DNA of 64,000 nt from Marinobacter sp. (GTDB lineage: Bacteria > Pseudomonadota > Gammaproteobacteria > Pseudomonadales > Oleiphilaceae), in assembly GCA_018402255.1 (NCBI GenBank), contig JAGYIS010000010.1, forward strand, positions 408,465-472,464, given 5' to 3'. Positions 1-10,052 of this stretch are shown here, in pieces. Below the pieces are notes generated by a model that was given only the letters and a program-made list of their open reading frames with translations, was not told the origin of the DNA and ran no database searches. The stretch's first letter is position 1. The number at the start of each line of letters is the position of its first letter. The position numbers and the translations under genes were made by a program.

Positions 1-157
1 CAGGGCAGGCGTAACCCGCAGGGCGTGGTGTTGGTCTAGGATCACGGAATCAGAATTTGGCAAAGCGTATCCACAGGCGCTGAAAATGTCTGATCGATTG
101 AATCACAAAGCGACTGCGGATGCTACGGGCCCTGGAGTGCACCCGCCACTAACAGGT
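1..157. other. Window edge, no supported gene
   Basis: The stretch lies downstream of the DUF1631 gene and runs off the window. On the plus strand, frame 1 is open from the edge and stops at base 37, so it could be the last dozen codons of a gene entering from the left, but the peptide is too short to recognise. I see no clear terminator or RNA gene here. Confidence 0.3.
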
Positions 158-2456
158 TCAGTCTTTCCGGTTGTGCCTCAGGTTATCAATAATCGACTCG
201 AGAGCCCGGTCAAAAATAAGACCATCATCCAGAAGCGTCATCAAGCCGTCCTGCAAGTGTGGTCGCCAGGTCATCGCGATGATATTCAGCCACTTTGGCT
301 CCGCTGCGGTTAACAAATATGTACTTGCCAGTGGCCTTGATAAACGCCGCCAGTTTGCAACGCACCCGAACATCGTCACGAACCAGCTCTACCCAGGATC
401 CAACCCGCAATTGATCCGCACGAGCAAGCCATTCGGCAGAAGCAACGGCCGCCGGCGTCTCCTCCGGCACGTCAGCGATCACCGCAGAAACCGGCTCACG
501 CACCTGATCCGGCACATCTGCCTTGCCAGTCACCAGCTTGCTGGACGGGACTGCCTCCTCAACCGGCACAACTTCCGAATCGGGCTGCTCTGCAAAATCT
601 CTTACCGAGCTCGATTTATCAACATCATTGACCGGCGCCGTCACCAGTTTCTGGAACACGTCCACGTGGGCGAGCTCAAGGTCCCGTATTGCCGCATCCG
701 TCGCAAACGGATCCCAGGAGATCTCATGCAACGCCTGGCGCAGCTCCTCAACCACATCCGGAATCGCCCTCAGCAACTCTGAACGAGTGTTATCGGTTAC
801 CGGTGCAGGATCGACACTCCAGATCAGCCGCTCAGTCAACACGCAGGCTGCCTGCCATTGTTGACTGTCTTCACCCTGGCGTAACACAACCCATTGCAGA
901 TATCGGGTCCAGGGCTCGCTGAGAATCTGCATCACTGGAGCCGGAATATCACGGCCCGCCGACTCTTCATTGATCAGTGATGTCGCCGCCTGACTGGCTC
1001 GTTCCTGCCGGGCCCTGCCCTCTTCGGCATCTCTGAGCCGCTGTTCGACCAATTCCCGGCGCCGCCGGTCAAGATCCATAAAGTGGCCGAAATCTTTCAG
1101 CAACTCCTCGAACAACCCTACGTTGTCGGTAAACTCGTTGAGAACCCGGTCAACAACCTCTTCAATTTTATCTCGCAACGGGTCGCGCATGCCCGCCCGT
1201 TTTTCGCTCCAGCCAATGGCAGACAACGCCAGCTCGTTGAGCAGCTTGCGGACCGGATGCCCGCCGCGGTTGAAGAAGTTCCTGTCACTGAGCGCAACTT
1301 TCAATACCGGAATCTGTAATCTGCCAATCAGCGACTTCATCACCGGATGTAACTGACGGTCTTCGAGAATGAAATCGAACAACATCGACACCAGGTTAAT
1401 GACGTCACCGTCCACTTGCCCCAGTGAAACCGACTTGCCGCCCGGCTCCTGAAGTACTGAGAAAATTTGTTCCCTGAGTGGAACCACCTGGCCAGAATCA
1501 TGGCCCTGAACGGTGTTTTGCAATTCACTGAGACGAACCATCAGTCGGCCAGTGTCCAGCGTCACGCCACCCAGCGAAGCACCGCCGCCAGACGCAGGCG
1601 CATCACCCTGATGCAACAGCGCGCTCAGTTCGGAGAAGGTTGGCGAGTGTGATCCGCCGGCTGCAGATCCGTCGCTTTCAGGGGCTTGTGCAGAACCTGT
1701 GGATGCCGGTGGCACGGGCCCTTGCCCGTGCGACGCTTTACGGGGGCTATTCTGCGCATTCCCGGTCGGAGCTCGCTTCATATCTGGCAACACACCCTCG
1801 GCGATCAGGGTCTTGTTGGCTTGATCATAGAAGCCGGCAAGCTTGTCCACCAAGAGTCGTTCAAACAGTTTCAAAACCACCAGCTTGGCGCGAATATCAA
1901 TATCAAGGTCTGCACATGCCTCGGAGATACCGCCGCAAATAACCTCCGGGCTCAGCGGCATCTGATCATCCGCCAGCTCAATGTCCGGCATAAGATGGCG
2001 CACACGGGCGGCCAGCATGCGCACCGGCTCCTGGTACTGGTTACGCAGTTTGGTTACAAGGTTTTCAATCGCAACCTGCTGCTCCAGCTCGGAATGATCA
2101 AGCAGGCTTAACGAGTCCTGATCAACTTGCTCAAGCGACGCACCTGACCGCGCAGGCTTGAATCGACCAGACTCATTGAACGCCTGACTGACGTACTGAA
2201 GCATCGATACGGTCATGGATTTACGGCGCAGCCGTAGCTCACGCATGGCGTCAAAGTAGGCGGTCTGGTCCTGGTTGGAACCCGCGCGGTCAGCGAGCGC
2301 AAACAGGCTGTCATCGGCCTGTTCGAAAAATGATGACAAGACACCTTTGAGCGACTGCCCAGACGCGTCACGCAGCCGGATGAGCGCTGGCGGCAGCGAG
2401 AACCGGCTTACCGGTTTCTGGCCGGATATACGGACAACCTTGTTATCGTGCGCCAT
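158..2456 (-). CDS. DUF1631 family protein, frameshifted near the C-terminus
   Basis: This is a large acidic cytoplasmic protein of the DUF1631 family, whose function is not settled. The frame opened by ATG at 2456 runs 743 codons and stops at 225. The overlapping frame to 158 supplies what looks like the true family C-terminus (FDRALESIIDNLR). Restoring it needs removal of one base around 247-256, giving about 765 residues. The last 100 residues before the shift (around RVGSWVELVRDD and KYIFVNRSGAKVAEY) look like a small beta-barrel, perhaps PilZ-like; that part is inference. Pro/Ala/Ser-rich linkers separate the helical blocks near residues 230-290 and 600-660. The gene is divergent from nadC across a 222 bp gap. 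Confidence 0.8.
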
Positions 2457-2678
2457 GGAGATGCTCCGGGTTAATCAGCATTGAAGCTCTGAATATTTGA
2501 TTCATACATCATACGGGCGATGATCGTCACCTTGTGTCAGATTTTGTCACCTTTTGTGTAACAACGACCTGCGTCACATTTTAGCATCTGCAATCAGAGT
2601 CATTTTGCGAATTGGCAAGCTGGCAGTAGAATTGCGGGCCTTACGCACATCAACTACTCCTGACCGCCGGAAAACGCC
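2457..2678. promoter_or_regulatory. Divergent promoter region, DUF1631 / nadC
   Basis: This 222 bp spacer separates two divergent start codons, so promoters for both genes must lie here or upstream. The centre carries near-repeated TTTTGTCACC / TTTTGTGTAAC segments around 2530-2570. I cannot assign an operator or a convincing -35/-10 pair by eye. Confidence 0.4.
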
Positions 2679-3518
2679 ATGATTGCCCCTGAACTGCTCC
2701 GCCAGGCCCGCATTGAATCCGTTGCTCACAGCCTCCGTGAAGATATCGGTGATGGCGACATCACCGCCATGCTGATTGCCGCAGGCACCGAAGCGACCGG
2801 ACACGTGATTACCCGTGAGCCCGCGCGGCTCTCTGGCAAAGATTGGGTAGACGAAGTGTTCCGGCAGGTTGACCCTACAGTCGAACTTACCTGGCGATAC
2901 CAGGACGGTGACGACGTGACGGCCAATCAGGTGATTTTCACCATGGCAGGCCCTGCCCGTTCTTTACTGACCGCTGAGCGGGCGGCCCTGAACTGGCTGC
3001 AAACCCTTTCTGGAGTTGCAACAACCTGCGCCGGGTATGCCGCCAAGGTTGCTCACACCGGTGTCCGCCTGCTGGATACCCGAAAAACACTCCCGGGGCT
3101 GCGGCTGGCGCAAAAGTACGCTGTTACCTGCGGTGGATGCGACAACCATCGCATTGGCCTCTGGGATGCCTTTCTCATCAAAGAAAACCACATTGCTGCC
3201 TGCGGCTCTATTGCCAGCGCCATCAGCGAAGCGCGCCGGATTGCACCCGGCCGGCCTGTTGAGGTTGAAACTGAATCTTTGGACGAACTCCACCAGGCCC
3301 TGATCGCAGGCGCTGACATCATTATGCTGGACGAGTTTTCGCTGGAAGATATGACCGAAGCGGTCCGTATAACTGCAGGCAAAGCAAAACTGGAAGCCTC
3401 AGGCGGGATCAACAAACAGACATTGGTTCCAGTGGCGGAGACCGGAGTGGATTACATTTCGATCGGCGCCCTCACCAAGGATGTCCGCGCCATCGATTTG
3501 TCGATGCGCCTGGATTAA
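2679..3518 (+). CDS. nadC: Nicotinate-nucleotide pyrophosphorylase (carboxylating)
   Basis: NadC converts quinolinate and PRPP to nicotinate mononucleotide, CO2 and pyrophosphate in de novo NAD synthesis. The 279-residue length is normal. Visible signatures are [10 protein letters not shown] (133-142), [20 protein letters not shown] with the family lysine near 168, the EVET segment, and the phosphate-binding end ASGGIN...ISIGALTK. An N-terminal alpha/beta sandwich precedes the TIM-like barrel. It is a single gene, divergent from DUF1631 and convergent with yqcC, whose stop codon is only 20 bp away. The assignment is secure from motifs alone. Confidence 0.96.
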   Translation: MIAPELLRQARIESVAHSLREDIGDGDITAMLIAAGTEATGHVITREPARLSGKDWVDEVFRQVDPTVELTWRYQDGDDVTANQVIFTMAGPARSLLTAERAALNWLQTLSGVATTCAGYAAKVAHTGVRLLDTRKTLPGLRLAQKYAVTCGGCDNHRIGLWDAFLIKENHIAACGSIASAISEARRIAPGRPVEVETESLDELHQALIAGADIIMLDEFSLEDMTEAVRITAGKAKLEASGGINKQTLVPVAETGVDYISIGALTKDVRAIDLSMRLD

Positions 3519-3537
3519 AAAACAGGCCCCGATAAAC

Positions 3538-3873
3538 TCAAGAATCGGAGAGCAACCGGTCCATCTGCTCCAAGGCCTGAACCAGTCCGCGTCCGGATTG
3601 CTCCTGCCCCCGAAAATACTCCTCAGCCATCGGAGCAATACCGGAAACTGATGGCAAGGCATGCCCGCCCTCAACCAGCACCTTCATCTTGGTCAGGAAC
3701 ACAAACTGAAGCCACTGGGTAAAATTCATGGTGTCCAGACAGAACGGCTCGGTGCTTTGAAACGCCGACTCAGGGGGAGGGCTCGCCTCCCACATCTGCA
3801 GTTGGCGAAGTTCGATTTCAATCTGCAACAGACCGTCGGTTACACGGTCGAGATGGGCTTTGCTGATGCTCAT
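3538..3873 (-). CDS. yqcC: YqcC family protein (DUF446)
   Basis: This small cytoplasmic protein of about 111 residues resembles E. coli YqcC throughout: an STEPFCLDTM segment, the WLQFVFLTKM block and a central LPSVSGIAPMAEEYF. The family has no firmly established biochemical role and is often found near pseudouridine synthase truC. I place the start at ATG 3873 (MSISKAH), because the longer frame from 3921 runs into the upstream ParA-like gene; with 3873 the spacing to its stop codon (3884-3886) is 10 bp. Co-transcription with the ParA-like gene is likely. Confidence 0.85.
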   Translation of the reverse strand: MSISKAHLDRVTDGLLQIEIELRQLQMWEASPPPESAFQSTEPFCLDTMNFTQWLQFVFLTKMKVLVEGGHALPSVSGIAPMAEEYFRGQEQSGRGLVQALEQMDRLLSDS

Positions 3874-3883
3874 ACTGATTGAA

Positions 3884-4680
3884 TCAATCCGCCAAGGGTT
3901 CCAGTTCGACTGACTCGCCATGGAGCACGCGATACAAGTCCTCGTACTGACGGGTCAGTGGATGCTTTGGTGCCATGTGAATCAGCGGTTGCCTGCTTTG
4001 ATGAGACTCTTTCATCTTGACTGAGCTGGACAACCTGACGGGCAACACCGGCAGCCCCTCATCAATGAGCTCTTTCACCAGCTGCTTGGGCAAACTCGCC
4101 CTGGGCTGAAACTGGTTGGCGATAATACCCTCAACCACCAGCTCCGGATTATGATCTTCCTGAAGCTCCCGGATTTCATGGAGGATGCTGTACAACGCCT
4201 GACGGGAAAAGTCATCGCAATCAAAAGGAATAAGACAACGCTGCGCGGCAATCAAAGCCGAGCGAGTGTAGAAGTTCAGTGCCGGTGCGGTATCGATGTA
4301 GATCTCGTCAAACGAGTCGCCCAGTTTTTCAGGAACTCACGGAGCTTGTAGATTTTGTGCTTGGCCTCAAGCTTGCGCTCCAGAAAATCAAGCTCCGGGC
4401 TCGACGGCAAGACAAATAGATTATCGAAAGATGACGCATGGACAAACTCTTCCGGGCGGCGGTTGAACACACTGAAAGCGACGGTCTGCTCCAGCAGGTC
4501 GGCGGCTGTATCTTTCAGGTCTGCCGCTGGCTTACCCAGCAGATAGTGAGTTGAGTTGCCCTGAGGATCCAGATCCACTACCAGAGTACGCTTGCCACGA
4601 GCCGCACTGATCGCTGCCAGGTTGCAGGTTATACTCGACTTCCCGACTCCGCCTTTCTGGTTAAAAACCACCCGTCTCAT
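3884..4680 (-). CDS. ParA-family ATPase, frameshifted at a homopolymer
   Basis: This is a deviant-Walker-A ATPase of the ParA/MinD class. The N-terminal frame (4680 to 4276) begins MRRVVFNQKGGVGKSS, with KGGVGKSS as the P-loop, followed by VDLDPQGNSTHYLL (Walker A'). The C-terminal frame (to 3884) continues IAAQRCLIPFDCDDFSRQAL. The frames join if the T5 run at 4325-4329 is read as T6, giving KKLGDSFDEIYIDTAPA, which includes the Walker B IDTAP, and a protein of about 265 residues. No parB, parS or oriC genes are nearby, so this is an orphan ParA rather than the chromosomal segregation protein; its cargo is unknown. It lies between hda and yqcC. Confidence 0.85.
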
Positions 4681-4719
4681 GTCGTCTCTCCAATGGCCAT
4701 TATCGTTGTTGATCCGTAA

Positions 4720-5418
4720 CTAACATCCCATGACAGTTTTTACAAAAGGGATGGTTAATCGCCTTTGCGCCTGCAGGGAGTTTTCATCAAGAGTGTCCAG
4801 CAGCCCTAGTAGCTCGCCCAATCGCCGCGGGGCTCGGCGCATGATAAACCCGGCAACATCCTCACTCATCACCATTCCGCGTTGCTCGGCCCTTGCCATG
4901 AGAATCCGGAGCCGGTCTTCATCCCGGTATACCCCGAGCTGAATCAACAAGCCATGAGCTAACCGGGACCCAAGATCAGCCAGACCAAAAGGTAAGGCTG
5001 CAGGCACTTCCGACAACGACACCATCAACAGACCGCCCCCATCCAATACCCGGTTATACAGATGGAATACGGCTTCCTCCCAATGGCCATCGCCGGCGAC
5101 CAGATCGAGGTCGTCCAGGCACACCACGCCATGACGCTCAAGCCCGGTAAGCGCCTCAGGACCAAAGGGTATCAACTCCCGGATGCTGATGCAGACCGCC
5201 CCCTGCCCACGCTGTTCTGCCAAATGGCAGGCCGCCTGCAACAAATGGCTTTTACCGGTATCCGAATCGCCACAGATCACAACAACCGGTGCCCCAGCGG
5301 GCTGCTCACACACCACTTCCAGGCGCCGCGCGGCATCGCGATTCCGGTCACCGTGAAAATTGTCAAACCGGGCATCATCACGAAGCTTGACCCCCAGAAC
5401 CATCTGCGAAGTGGCCAT
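4720..5418 (-). CDS. hda: DnaA regulatory inactivator Hda
   Basis: Hda is a DnaA-related AAA+ protein that, bound to the DNA-loaded sliding clamp, stimulates ATP hydrolysis by DnaA and so prevents re-initiation of replication. Its 232 residues include an N-terminal clamp-binding-like motif starting at Gln5 (QMVLGV), Walker A GDSDTGKS (50-57), Walker B VVCLDDLD (98-105) and a C-terminal AAA+ lid (RRAPRRLGELLGLLDTLD). The DnaA DNA-binding domain IV is absent, as expected for Hda. The ATG overlaps the stop of the upstream phosphatidyltransferase gene by one base (TGATG), suggesting translational coupling. The hda-DUF2066-purM neighbourhood is typical of Pseudomonadales relatives. Confidence 0.93.
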   Translation of the reverse strand: MATSQMVLGVKLRDDARFDNFHGDRNRDAARRLEVVCEQPAGAPVVVICGDSDTGKSHLLQAACHLAEQRGQGAVCISIRELIPFGPEALTGLERHGVVCLDDLDLVAGDGHWEEAVFHLYNRVLDGGGLLMVSLSEVPAALPFGLADLGSRLAHGLLIQLGVYRDEDRLRILMARAEQRGMVMSEDVAGFIMRRAPRRLGELLGLLDTLDENSLQAQRRLTIPFVKTVMGC

Positions 5419-5975
5419 CAGTGTTTAGCTCTCCAGGCCCGCAGCCCCCACACCAGACTGTAATGAAACCCACTGAAGATCGCCGATGCGGCCACCAGCA
5501 GAATACCCACCTCCATCACCCAGAGCGGCATGGGGAGACCTGCCATCAGGATAATGATCGCCAGAACAACCAGAACCTGAATAAACGTGTTGAGCTTGCC
5601 TGGCATGCTTGGCTCCATCTCAAATCGCCCCACGCCGTAATGATACATGAGCCCACCGGCGACGATCACCAGGTCACGACCAAGAACCAGCACAAACAGC
5701 CAAAGCGGAAGAACACCAGTGTAGGTCAGCATCAGGTAGGCCGCTATCAGCAGGGCTTTGTCTGCCAGCGGGTCAGCCACGGCGCCTAGTCGGGAACGCC
5801 AGTTATAGTGACGAGCCAGAAAGCCATCAAGGGCGTCGGTTGTGGCGGCGATCGCAAAGATGAGCAGCGACAGCCGATAGCTGCCCGCCAGCAACGCACC
5901 GGCAAACGGAATCACAAGTAACACCCGCAAAAACGTCAGCGCATTGGGAATCCACCGCCACCGGTGCAATGTCAC
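5418..5975 (-). CDS. CDP-alcohol phosphatidyltransferase family membrane protein
   Basis: This integral inner-membrane enzyme of 185 residues transfers a phosphatidyl group from CDP-diacylglycerol to an alcohol. The complete family motif is visible: D47-x2-D50-G51-x2-A54-R55-x8-G64-x3-D68-x3-D72. About five or six hydrophobic helices follow. It resembles PgsA (phosphatidylglycerophosphate synthase), but the alcohol acceptor cannot be read from sequence, and a second, canonical pgsA may exist elsewhere, so I give no symbol. The start is GTG at 5975 with GGAGG seven bases upstream. It sits 20 bp after the DUF2066 gene and overlaps hda, so it is the middle gene of a likely operon. Confidence 0.85.
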   Translation of the reverse strand: MTLHRWRWIPNALTFLRVLLVIPFAGALLAGSYRLSLLIFAIAATTDALDGFLARHYNWRSRLGAVADPLADKALLIAAYLMLTYTGVLPLWLFVLVLGRDLVIVAGGLMYHYGVGRFEMEPSMPGKLNTFIQVLVVLAIIILMAGLPMPLWVMEVGILLVAASAIFSGFHYSLVWGLRAWRAKH

Positions 5976-5995
5976 AAACGGCCCTCCGCCGACGC

Positions 5996-7270
5996 TCAGT
6001 CGCCGCCACCGCGAACAACCGGAGCCGGCTGCCAGCGGTAGTAAAGCACCTGATACAGAGATTCAAACGCCTGCTCGGCATCCTGTTCGTCACCATCCAG
6101 AAGTGGCTGGTACAGGAACAAGGCCGTTTCGGGGTTCTGGTCGTCGGCCTCAGCCGGCTCAACAACCAGCTGAGGGTCCAGCTTCGGCTCGCTCCCGGGC
6201 GCCGCTCTGGCGGGGTCTCTTTCCTCCGGCTGACCCTCCATCACAACAAAGCGCGGGTCCAGGGCAATATACTGCTTGAGCTGGTCCAGCTCGCCGGTGA
6301 ACGTAACCTGGACCGTCAGGCGCTCATTCCGCACTCGCGAGGCACCCACAGAAACCACTGGGGTGAAGCCGCTCAGAGCTTTGCCAATCTGACCATAGTC
6401 CGCCAGCGAAGATACCCCCTCGAGTACGATATCTACTCGCGGTGAATCGCCAACCTCCCCGGCTGCCACCGCATATCGGCTGGCGTAAGCATCTGCCCAA
6501 CGACCAACGACGGCTCGGGCAAGCTCAGCGGGGTTGTCTGCCGTCACCGATTGCTCAGCACTTCCCATGCTCATGCCATCAAACACCCAACCAGCACGCC
6601 ATTGGCCGCCGGAGCGACTGACTCTCATCAACGCCAAGGCGTCGTGGGACATATCAGCCGATGCGTCACGGATGCGGCCGGTAAACTGGCCCCACAAGTC
6701 TGACAGCAAGGCGCGATCACCCTGAACGCTCTGGGGTGGGAACGCGACCGGCAAGCCGCGCTCCTCCGCAGCCGCCATAAAATGCTGCCGCCAACTGGCC
6801 GTGGCGCTATCTTCGCGTCCTGATTCATCCGGGGAGGCTACCACCAGCTTTCGGTCCCCCCTGTCTTCAACCGCCACCCAGGCCAGAGTTAACGGGCGGT
6901 TAGCACCCCAGACCGGCGCGCTAATGGACGCAAGCGCACGGTTAACCCCCACCGCACCAAAGCTCATCTGCATTCTCGATTCGCCGTCATTGCGACGAAC
7001 CTGATAAGCCAGCAGCAGCGACTCGGCATTGGCGAGCACCTCGTCAATGCCATCCAGTTCGAGCACATCGCGACTGCCCGACACCCGAACCATGACCCTA
7101 CGCAAACCTTCGGCATATCCGGCCTGCAGATCGTCAGCGCCGGTGCCATCGACGGCAACGTCAACATTGTAAAGGCCTGAAACGGTAACGGCCGCGGCCG
7201 GTCCAGCGAGCGTCAGCAGCAAACTGGCCGCTGCTGCGACTAAAAAGGCGACGCTTCTGAACATTTTCAT
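5996..7270 (-). CDS. DUF2066 domain secreted protein
   Basis: This exported protein of about 424 residues has unknown function. I chose ATG 7270 (MKMFRSVAFLVAAAAS) because AGGAAG lies just upstream and it begins directly with a signal peptide; the cleavage site is probably after PAAA. The mature part starts VTVSGLYNVDVAVDG, the typical opening of DUF2066 proteins, which are conserved next to purM in Pseudomonas and relatives. The C-terminal 60 residues are acidic and low in complexity. It is first in a probable operon with the phosphatidyltransferase and hda, and divergent from purM. Confidence 0.8.
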   Translation of the reverse strand: MKMFRSVAFLVAAAASLLLTLAGPAAAVTVSGLYNVDVAVDGTGADDLQAGYAEGLRRVMVRVSGSRDVLELDGIDEVLANAESLLLAYQVRRNDGESRMQMSFGAVGVNRALASISAPVWGANRPLTLAWVAVEDRGDRKLVVASPDESGREDSATASWRQHFMAAAEERGLPVAFPPQSVQGDRALLSDLWGQFTGRIRDASADMSHDALALMRVSRSGGQWRAGWVFDGMSMGSAEQSVTADNPAELARAVVGRWADAYASRYAVAAGEVGDSPRVDIVLEGVSSLADYGQIGKALSGFTPVVSVGASRVRNERLTVQVTFTGELDQLKQYIALDPRFVVMEGQPEERDPARAAPGSEPKLDPQLVVEPAEADDQNPETALFLYQPLLDGDEQDAEQAFESLYQVLYYRWQPAPVVRGGGD

Positions 7271-7485
7271 GTGAATTCTTCCTGATTCAGTCATGTAACA
7301 CCCTGACGTTCCCATGATTGGCGCACAGGATACACCAACCGTTCTGACGAGAGTAGCAAGGGTCCGTTGCGGGTTGGCAATGAAGTATCACGAATATTTG
7401 CCCGCTTTGCCGAATACCGGTTGGAGCACCCGTGCGCACCTGCTAAAATCCGCCGCCTGACCCACAGGCCAATGGTTACAATCCC
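7271..7485. promoter_or_regulatory. Divergent promoter region, DUF2066 / purM
   Basis: This 215 bp region lies between divergent genes and must contain both promoters. I looked for an E. coli-style PurR operator (ACGCAAACGTTTGCGT) and did not find one, so purMN regulation here is unlikely to use that site. Confidence 0.4.
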
Positions 7486-8550
7486 ATGAGCGAACACAAG
7501 CCGTCCCTCACCTATCGCGATGCTGGCGTTGATATCGACGCAGGCAACGATCTGGTAGACCGTATCAAGAATACCGCAGCCCGTACCCGTCGTCCCGAAG
7601 TGCTCGGCGGCCTCGGCGGTTTTGGCGCCATGGTGTCCATCCCGGCCGGTTACCGGGAGCCGGTTCTTGTATCCGGCACTGACGGTGTGGGCACCAAGCT
7701 GCGCCTGGCCATGCAACTGGAGAAGCATGACACCATCGGTATCGACCTGGTCGCCATGTGCGTGAATGACCTGATCGTCGGCGGCGCCGAGCCGCTGTTC
7801 TTCCTTGACTACTATGCCACCGGCAAGCTCAATGTCGACATCGCTGCCCAGGTGGTTGATGGCATTGGTACCGGCTGCGAACTCTCTGGCTGCGCCCTGG
7901 TCGGTGGTGAGACCGCTGAGATGCCGGGTATGTATGAAGGTGAGGACTACGATCTGGCAGGATTCTGTGTCGGCATCGTTGAACGCAGCGAAGTCATCGA
8001 TGGCAATCGCGCTCAACCGGGCGATGTACTGCTGGCTCTTGGATCGTCCGGGCCGCACTCCAACGGTTACTCCCTGATCCGCAAGATCATTGAAGTCAGC
8101 AAGGCGGATCTGAGCCAGCCGATGGGCGACACCACTCTGGCCCAGGCCTTCATGGCGCCGACGCGTATTTACGTAAAGAACCTGCTGCAACTGATCCGGG
8201 AAGTAGACGTCCGCGCACTTTCTCACATTACCGGTGGCGGCCTGCCTGAAAATATTCCCAGAGTACTCCCGAAGGGCACCGTTGCCGCCATCGACACCGC
8301 AAGCTGGGAACTGCCGCCCGTATTCCAGTGGTTGCAGGACGCCGGCGGAGTGGCGATCGAAGAGATGTATCGCACCTTTAACTGTGGCATTGGCATGATC
8401 GTCTGTGTACCCGCTGACCAGAAAGACCTGGCCATCGACACGCTGAACGCCATGGGCGAGAAAGTCTGGCAGGTGGGTGTGCTCGAAAGTGCCGAGGCTG
8501 CTGATGCCAAACCGGCCGTTCGCTATGCGCCGGGGCTATTGAAGGCATGA
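7486..8550 (+). CDS. purM: Phosphoribosylformylglycinamidine cyclo-ligase (AIR synthetase)
   Basis: PurM closes the imidazole ring of AIR from FGAM using ATP, the fifth step of purine synthesis. It has 354 residues, normal length. Visible are the N-terminal [15 protein letters not shown], the ATP-binding [32 protein letters not shown] and [12 protein letters not shown]. Its TGA overlaps the purN start by four bases (ATGA), so the two enzymes are translationally coupled, as in many gammaproteobacteria. Confidence 0.97.
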   Translation: MSEHKPSLTYRDAGVDIDAGNDLVDRIKNTAARTRRPEVLGGLGGFGAMVSIPAGYREPVLVSGTDGVGTKLRLAMQLEKHDTIGIDLVAMCVNDLIVGGAEPLFFLDYYATGKLNVDIAAQVVDGIGTGCELSGCALVGGETAEMPGMYEGEDYDLAGFCVGIVERSEVIDGNRAQPGDVLLALGSSGPHSNGYSLIRKIIEVSKADLSQPMGDTTLAQAFMAPTRIYVKNLLQLIREVDVRALSHITGGGLPENIPRVLPKGTVAAIDTASWELPPVFQWLQDAGGVAIEEMYRTFNCGIGMIVCVPADQKDLAIDTLNAMGEKVWQVGVLESAEAADAKPAVRYAPGLLKA

Positions 8551-9209
8551 AGGCTGATTCCGCGCCGCTTCCGACCATACTGGTGCTGGCTTCGGGCAGC
8601 GGCACCAATCTGCAGGCACTCATTGATGCTTCGCGCGAGCGGGGTTTTCCCGGTGAAATCATCGCGGTAGGTTGCAACACGCCGGGGGCCTTTGCCCTCG
8701 AGCGTGCGGCCCAGGCCAACATCAAGACCTTTGTGGTCAATCACAAAAGTTATGGCTCGCGGGAAGAGTTTGATGGCGCCCTGATGGCTGAGATCCGCCG
8801 GCTCAACCCGGATCTGATTGTGCTGGCAGGATTTATGCGCATCCTCACCGGCGACTTTGTCCGGGCCTTTCGCGGCCAGATGCTGAACGTTCATCCCTCT
8901 CTGCTTCCTGCATACACGGGGCTCAACACCCACCAACGGGTACTCGACGCTGGCGACTCAAAGCATGGCGTATCAATTCATTTCGTCACAGAAGAGCTGG
9001 ATGGCGGGCCGGTGATTGCCCAGGCCGAAGTGACTGTGGCCAAGGGGGACACTGCGGATTCGCTTGCTGAGCGGGTCCAGCAGCAGGAACACATCCTTTA
9101 CCCCATCGTGGTGCGCTGGTTCTGCGAAGGTCGAATTCAGCTCGGGACGGACGGCGTGTTGTTCGATGGCGAATTGATGAGTCAACCGATGCGGCTGCCC
9201 AGCAACTGA
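8547..9209 (+). CDS. purN: Phosphoribosylglycinamide formyltransferase
   Basis: PurN transfers the formyl group of 10-formyltetrahydrofolate to glycinamide ribonucleotide. Its 220 residues carry the nucleotide-binding [15 protein letters not shown] near the start, VLAGFMRIL, the catalytic NVHPSLLP (Asn and His) and [12 protein letters not shown] (Asp). It is coupled to purM by a four-base overlap. The 72 bp after its stop separate it from the DUF3108 gene, which may be read from the same promoter. Confidence 0.96.
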   Translation: MKADSAPLPTILVLASGSGTNLQALIDASRERGFPGEIIAVGCNTPGAFALERAAQANIKTFVVNHKSYGSREEFDGALMAEIRRLNPDLIVLAGFMRILTGDFVRAFRGQMLNVHPSLLPAYTGLNTHQRVLDAGDSKHGVSIHFVTEELDGGPVIAQAEVTVAKGDTADSLAERVQQQEHILYPIVVRWFCEGRIQLGTDGVLFDGELMSQPMRLPSN

Positions 9210-9281
9210 ACAGATTGTCATCCCCCGGCCGCTTGGGAACCGCTACACTGTCGCCATGACCTACAGTGAAAGAGGCTCCGG

Positions 9282-10028
9282 ATGCATACAAAACAGACTG
9301 TAACTCGCATCACCGCTTGCCTGGCCGGGCTCTGGCTTTGCCTGGCAACGCTCACCGCTGCATCGGCGGACACCGACAATACAAGTCCGGCACTGATCCC
9401 GTATGAAGCAAGTTATTCCGCAGCCATGTCCAAAGGCGTCAGCCTCAACGGTTCCGGCACCCGGTCACTGAGCGACCAGGGCAATAACGTCTGGCTGTAT
9501 CGAACCGAGGTAGAATCATTTATTGCGGATATCAACGAATCACTGGTGTTTCTCTGGGAAGATGGCCAGGTTGTCCCCCTACGGTATCGCTACCGCATGG
9601 CCGGTTTTCTGATCAAGAATCGGGAACAGTCCATCGATTTTGACTGGCAGACCGGCATCGCCAAGGGCAAATACCGGGGCAAATCCTTTGAACTGGAACT
9701 CCAGGAAGGGGTGCTTGACCCTCTAGGGTTTCAACTGCAGCTGCATCAGGACCTGAAAGCCGGCAAACGCGACGTCACCTATCAGGTCATTGATAAGGGC
9801 AGCTACGACGAGGACCGATTTGCGGTGATCGACGAAGAGAGCATTAACGCCAACGGCCGCAGTATAAAAACCCTGAAAGCAGAAAAAGTCCGCGATGAAG
9901 ACGCCAAACGCCAGACCCTGATGTGGTTTGATCCGGAGCAGGACCACCTTCTGGTCCGTTTACTCCAGGTCGAGCCGGATGGCAGCGAGTACGAATTGCG
10001 CCTGAAAGAAGCCAGCATCGGGGAATAA
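9282..10028 (+). CDS. DUF3108 domain secreted protein
   Basis: This exported protein of 248 residues has a clear signal peptide: a basic start, then ACLAGLWLCLATLTAASA, with cleavage probably after ASA. The mature domain is beta-rich and opens with PALIPYEASYSAAMSKGVSLNGSG, which fits DUF3108. Family members are commonly encoded after purN in this lineage, but no function is established; the fold suggests a periplasmic or outer-membrane-associated beta structure. An operon with purMN is possible but not required. Confidence 0.8.
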   Translation: MHTKQTVTRITACLAGLWLCLATLTAASADTDNTSPALIPYEASYSAAMSKGVSLNGSGTRSLSDQGNNVWLYRTEVESFIADINESLVFLWEDGQVVPLRYRYRMAGFLIKNREQSIDFDWQTGIAKGKYRGKSFELELQEGVLDPLGFQLQLHQDLKAGKRDVTYQVIDKGSYDEDRFAVIDEESINANGRSIKTLKAEKVRDEDAKRQTLMWFDPEQDHLLVRLLQVEPDGSEYELRLKEASIGE

Positions 10029-10052
10029 GCCATTGCGCGGCCGGGGCACACA

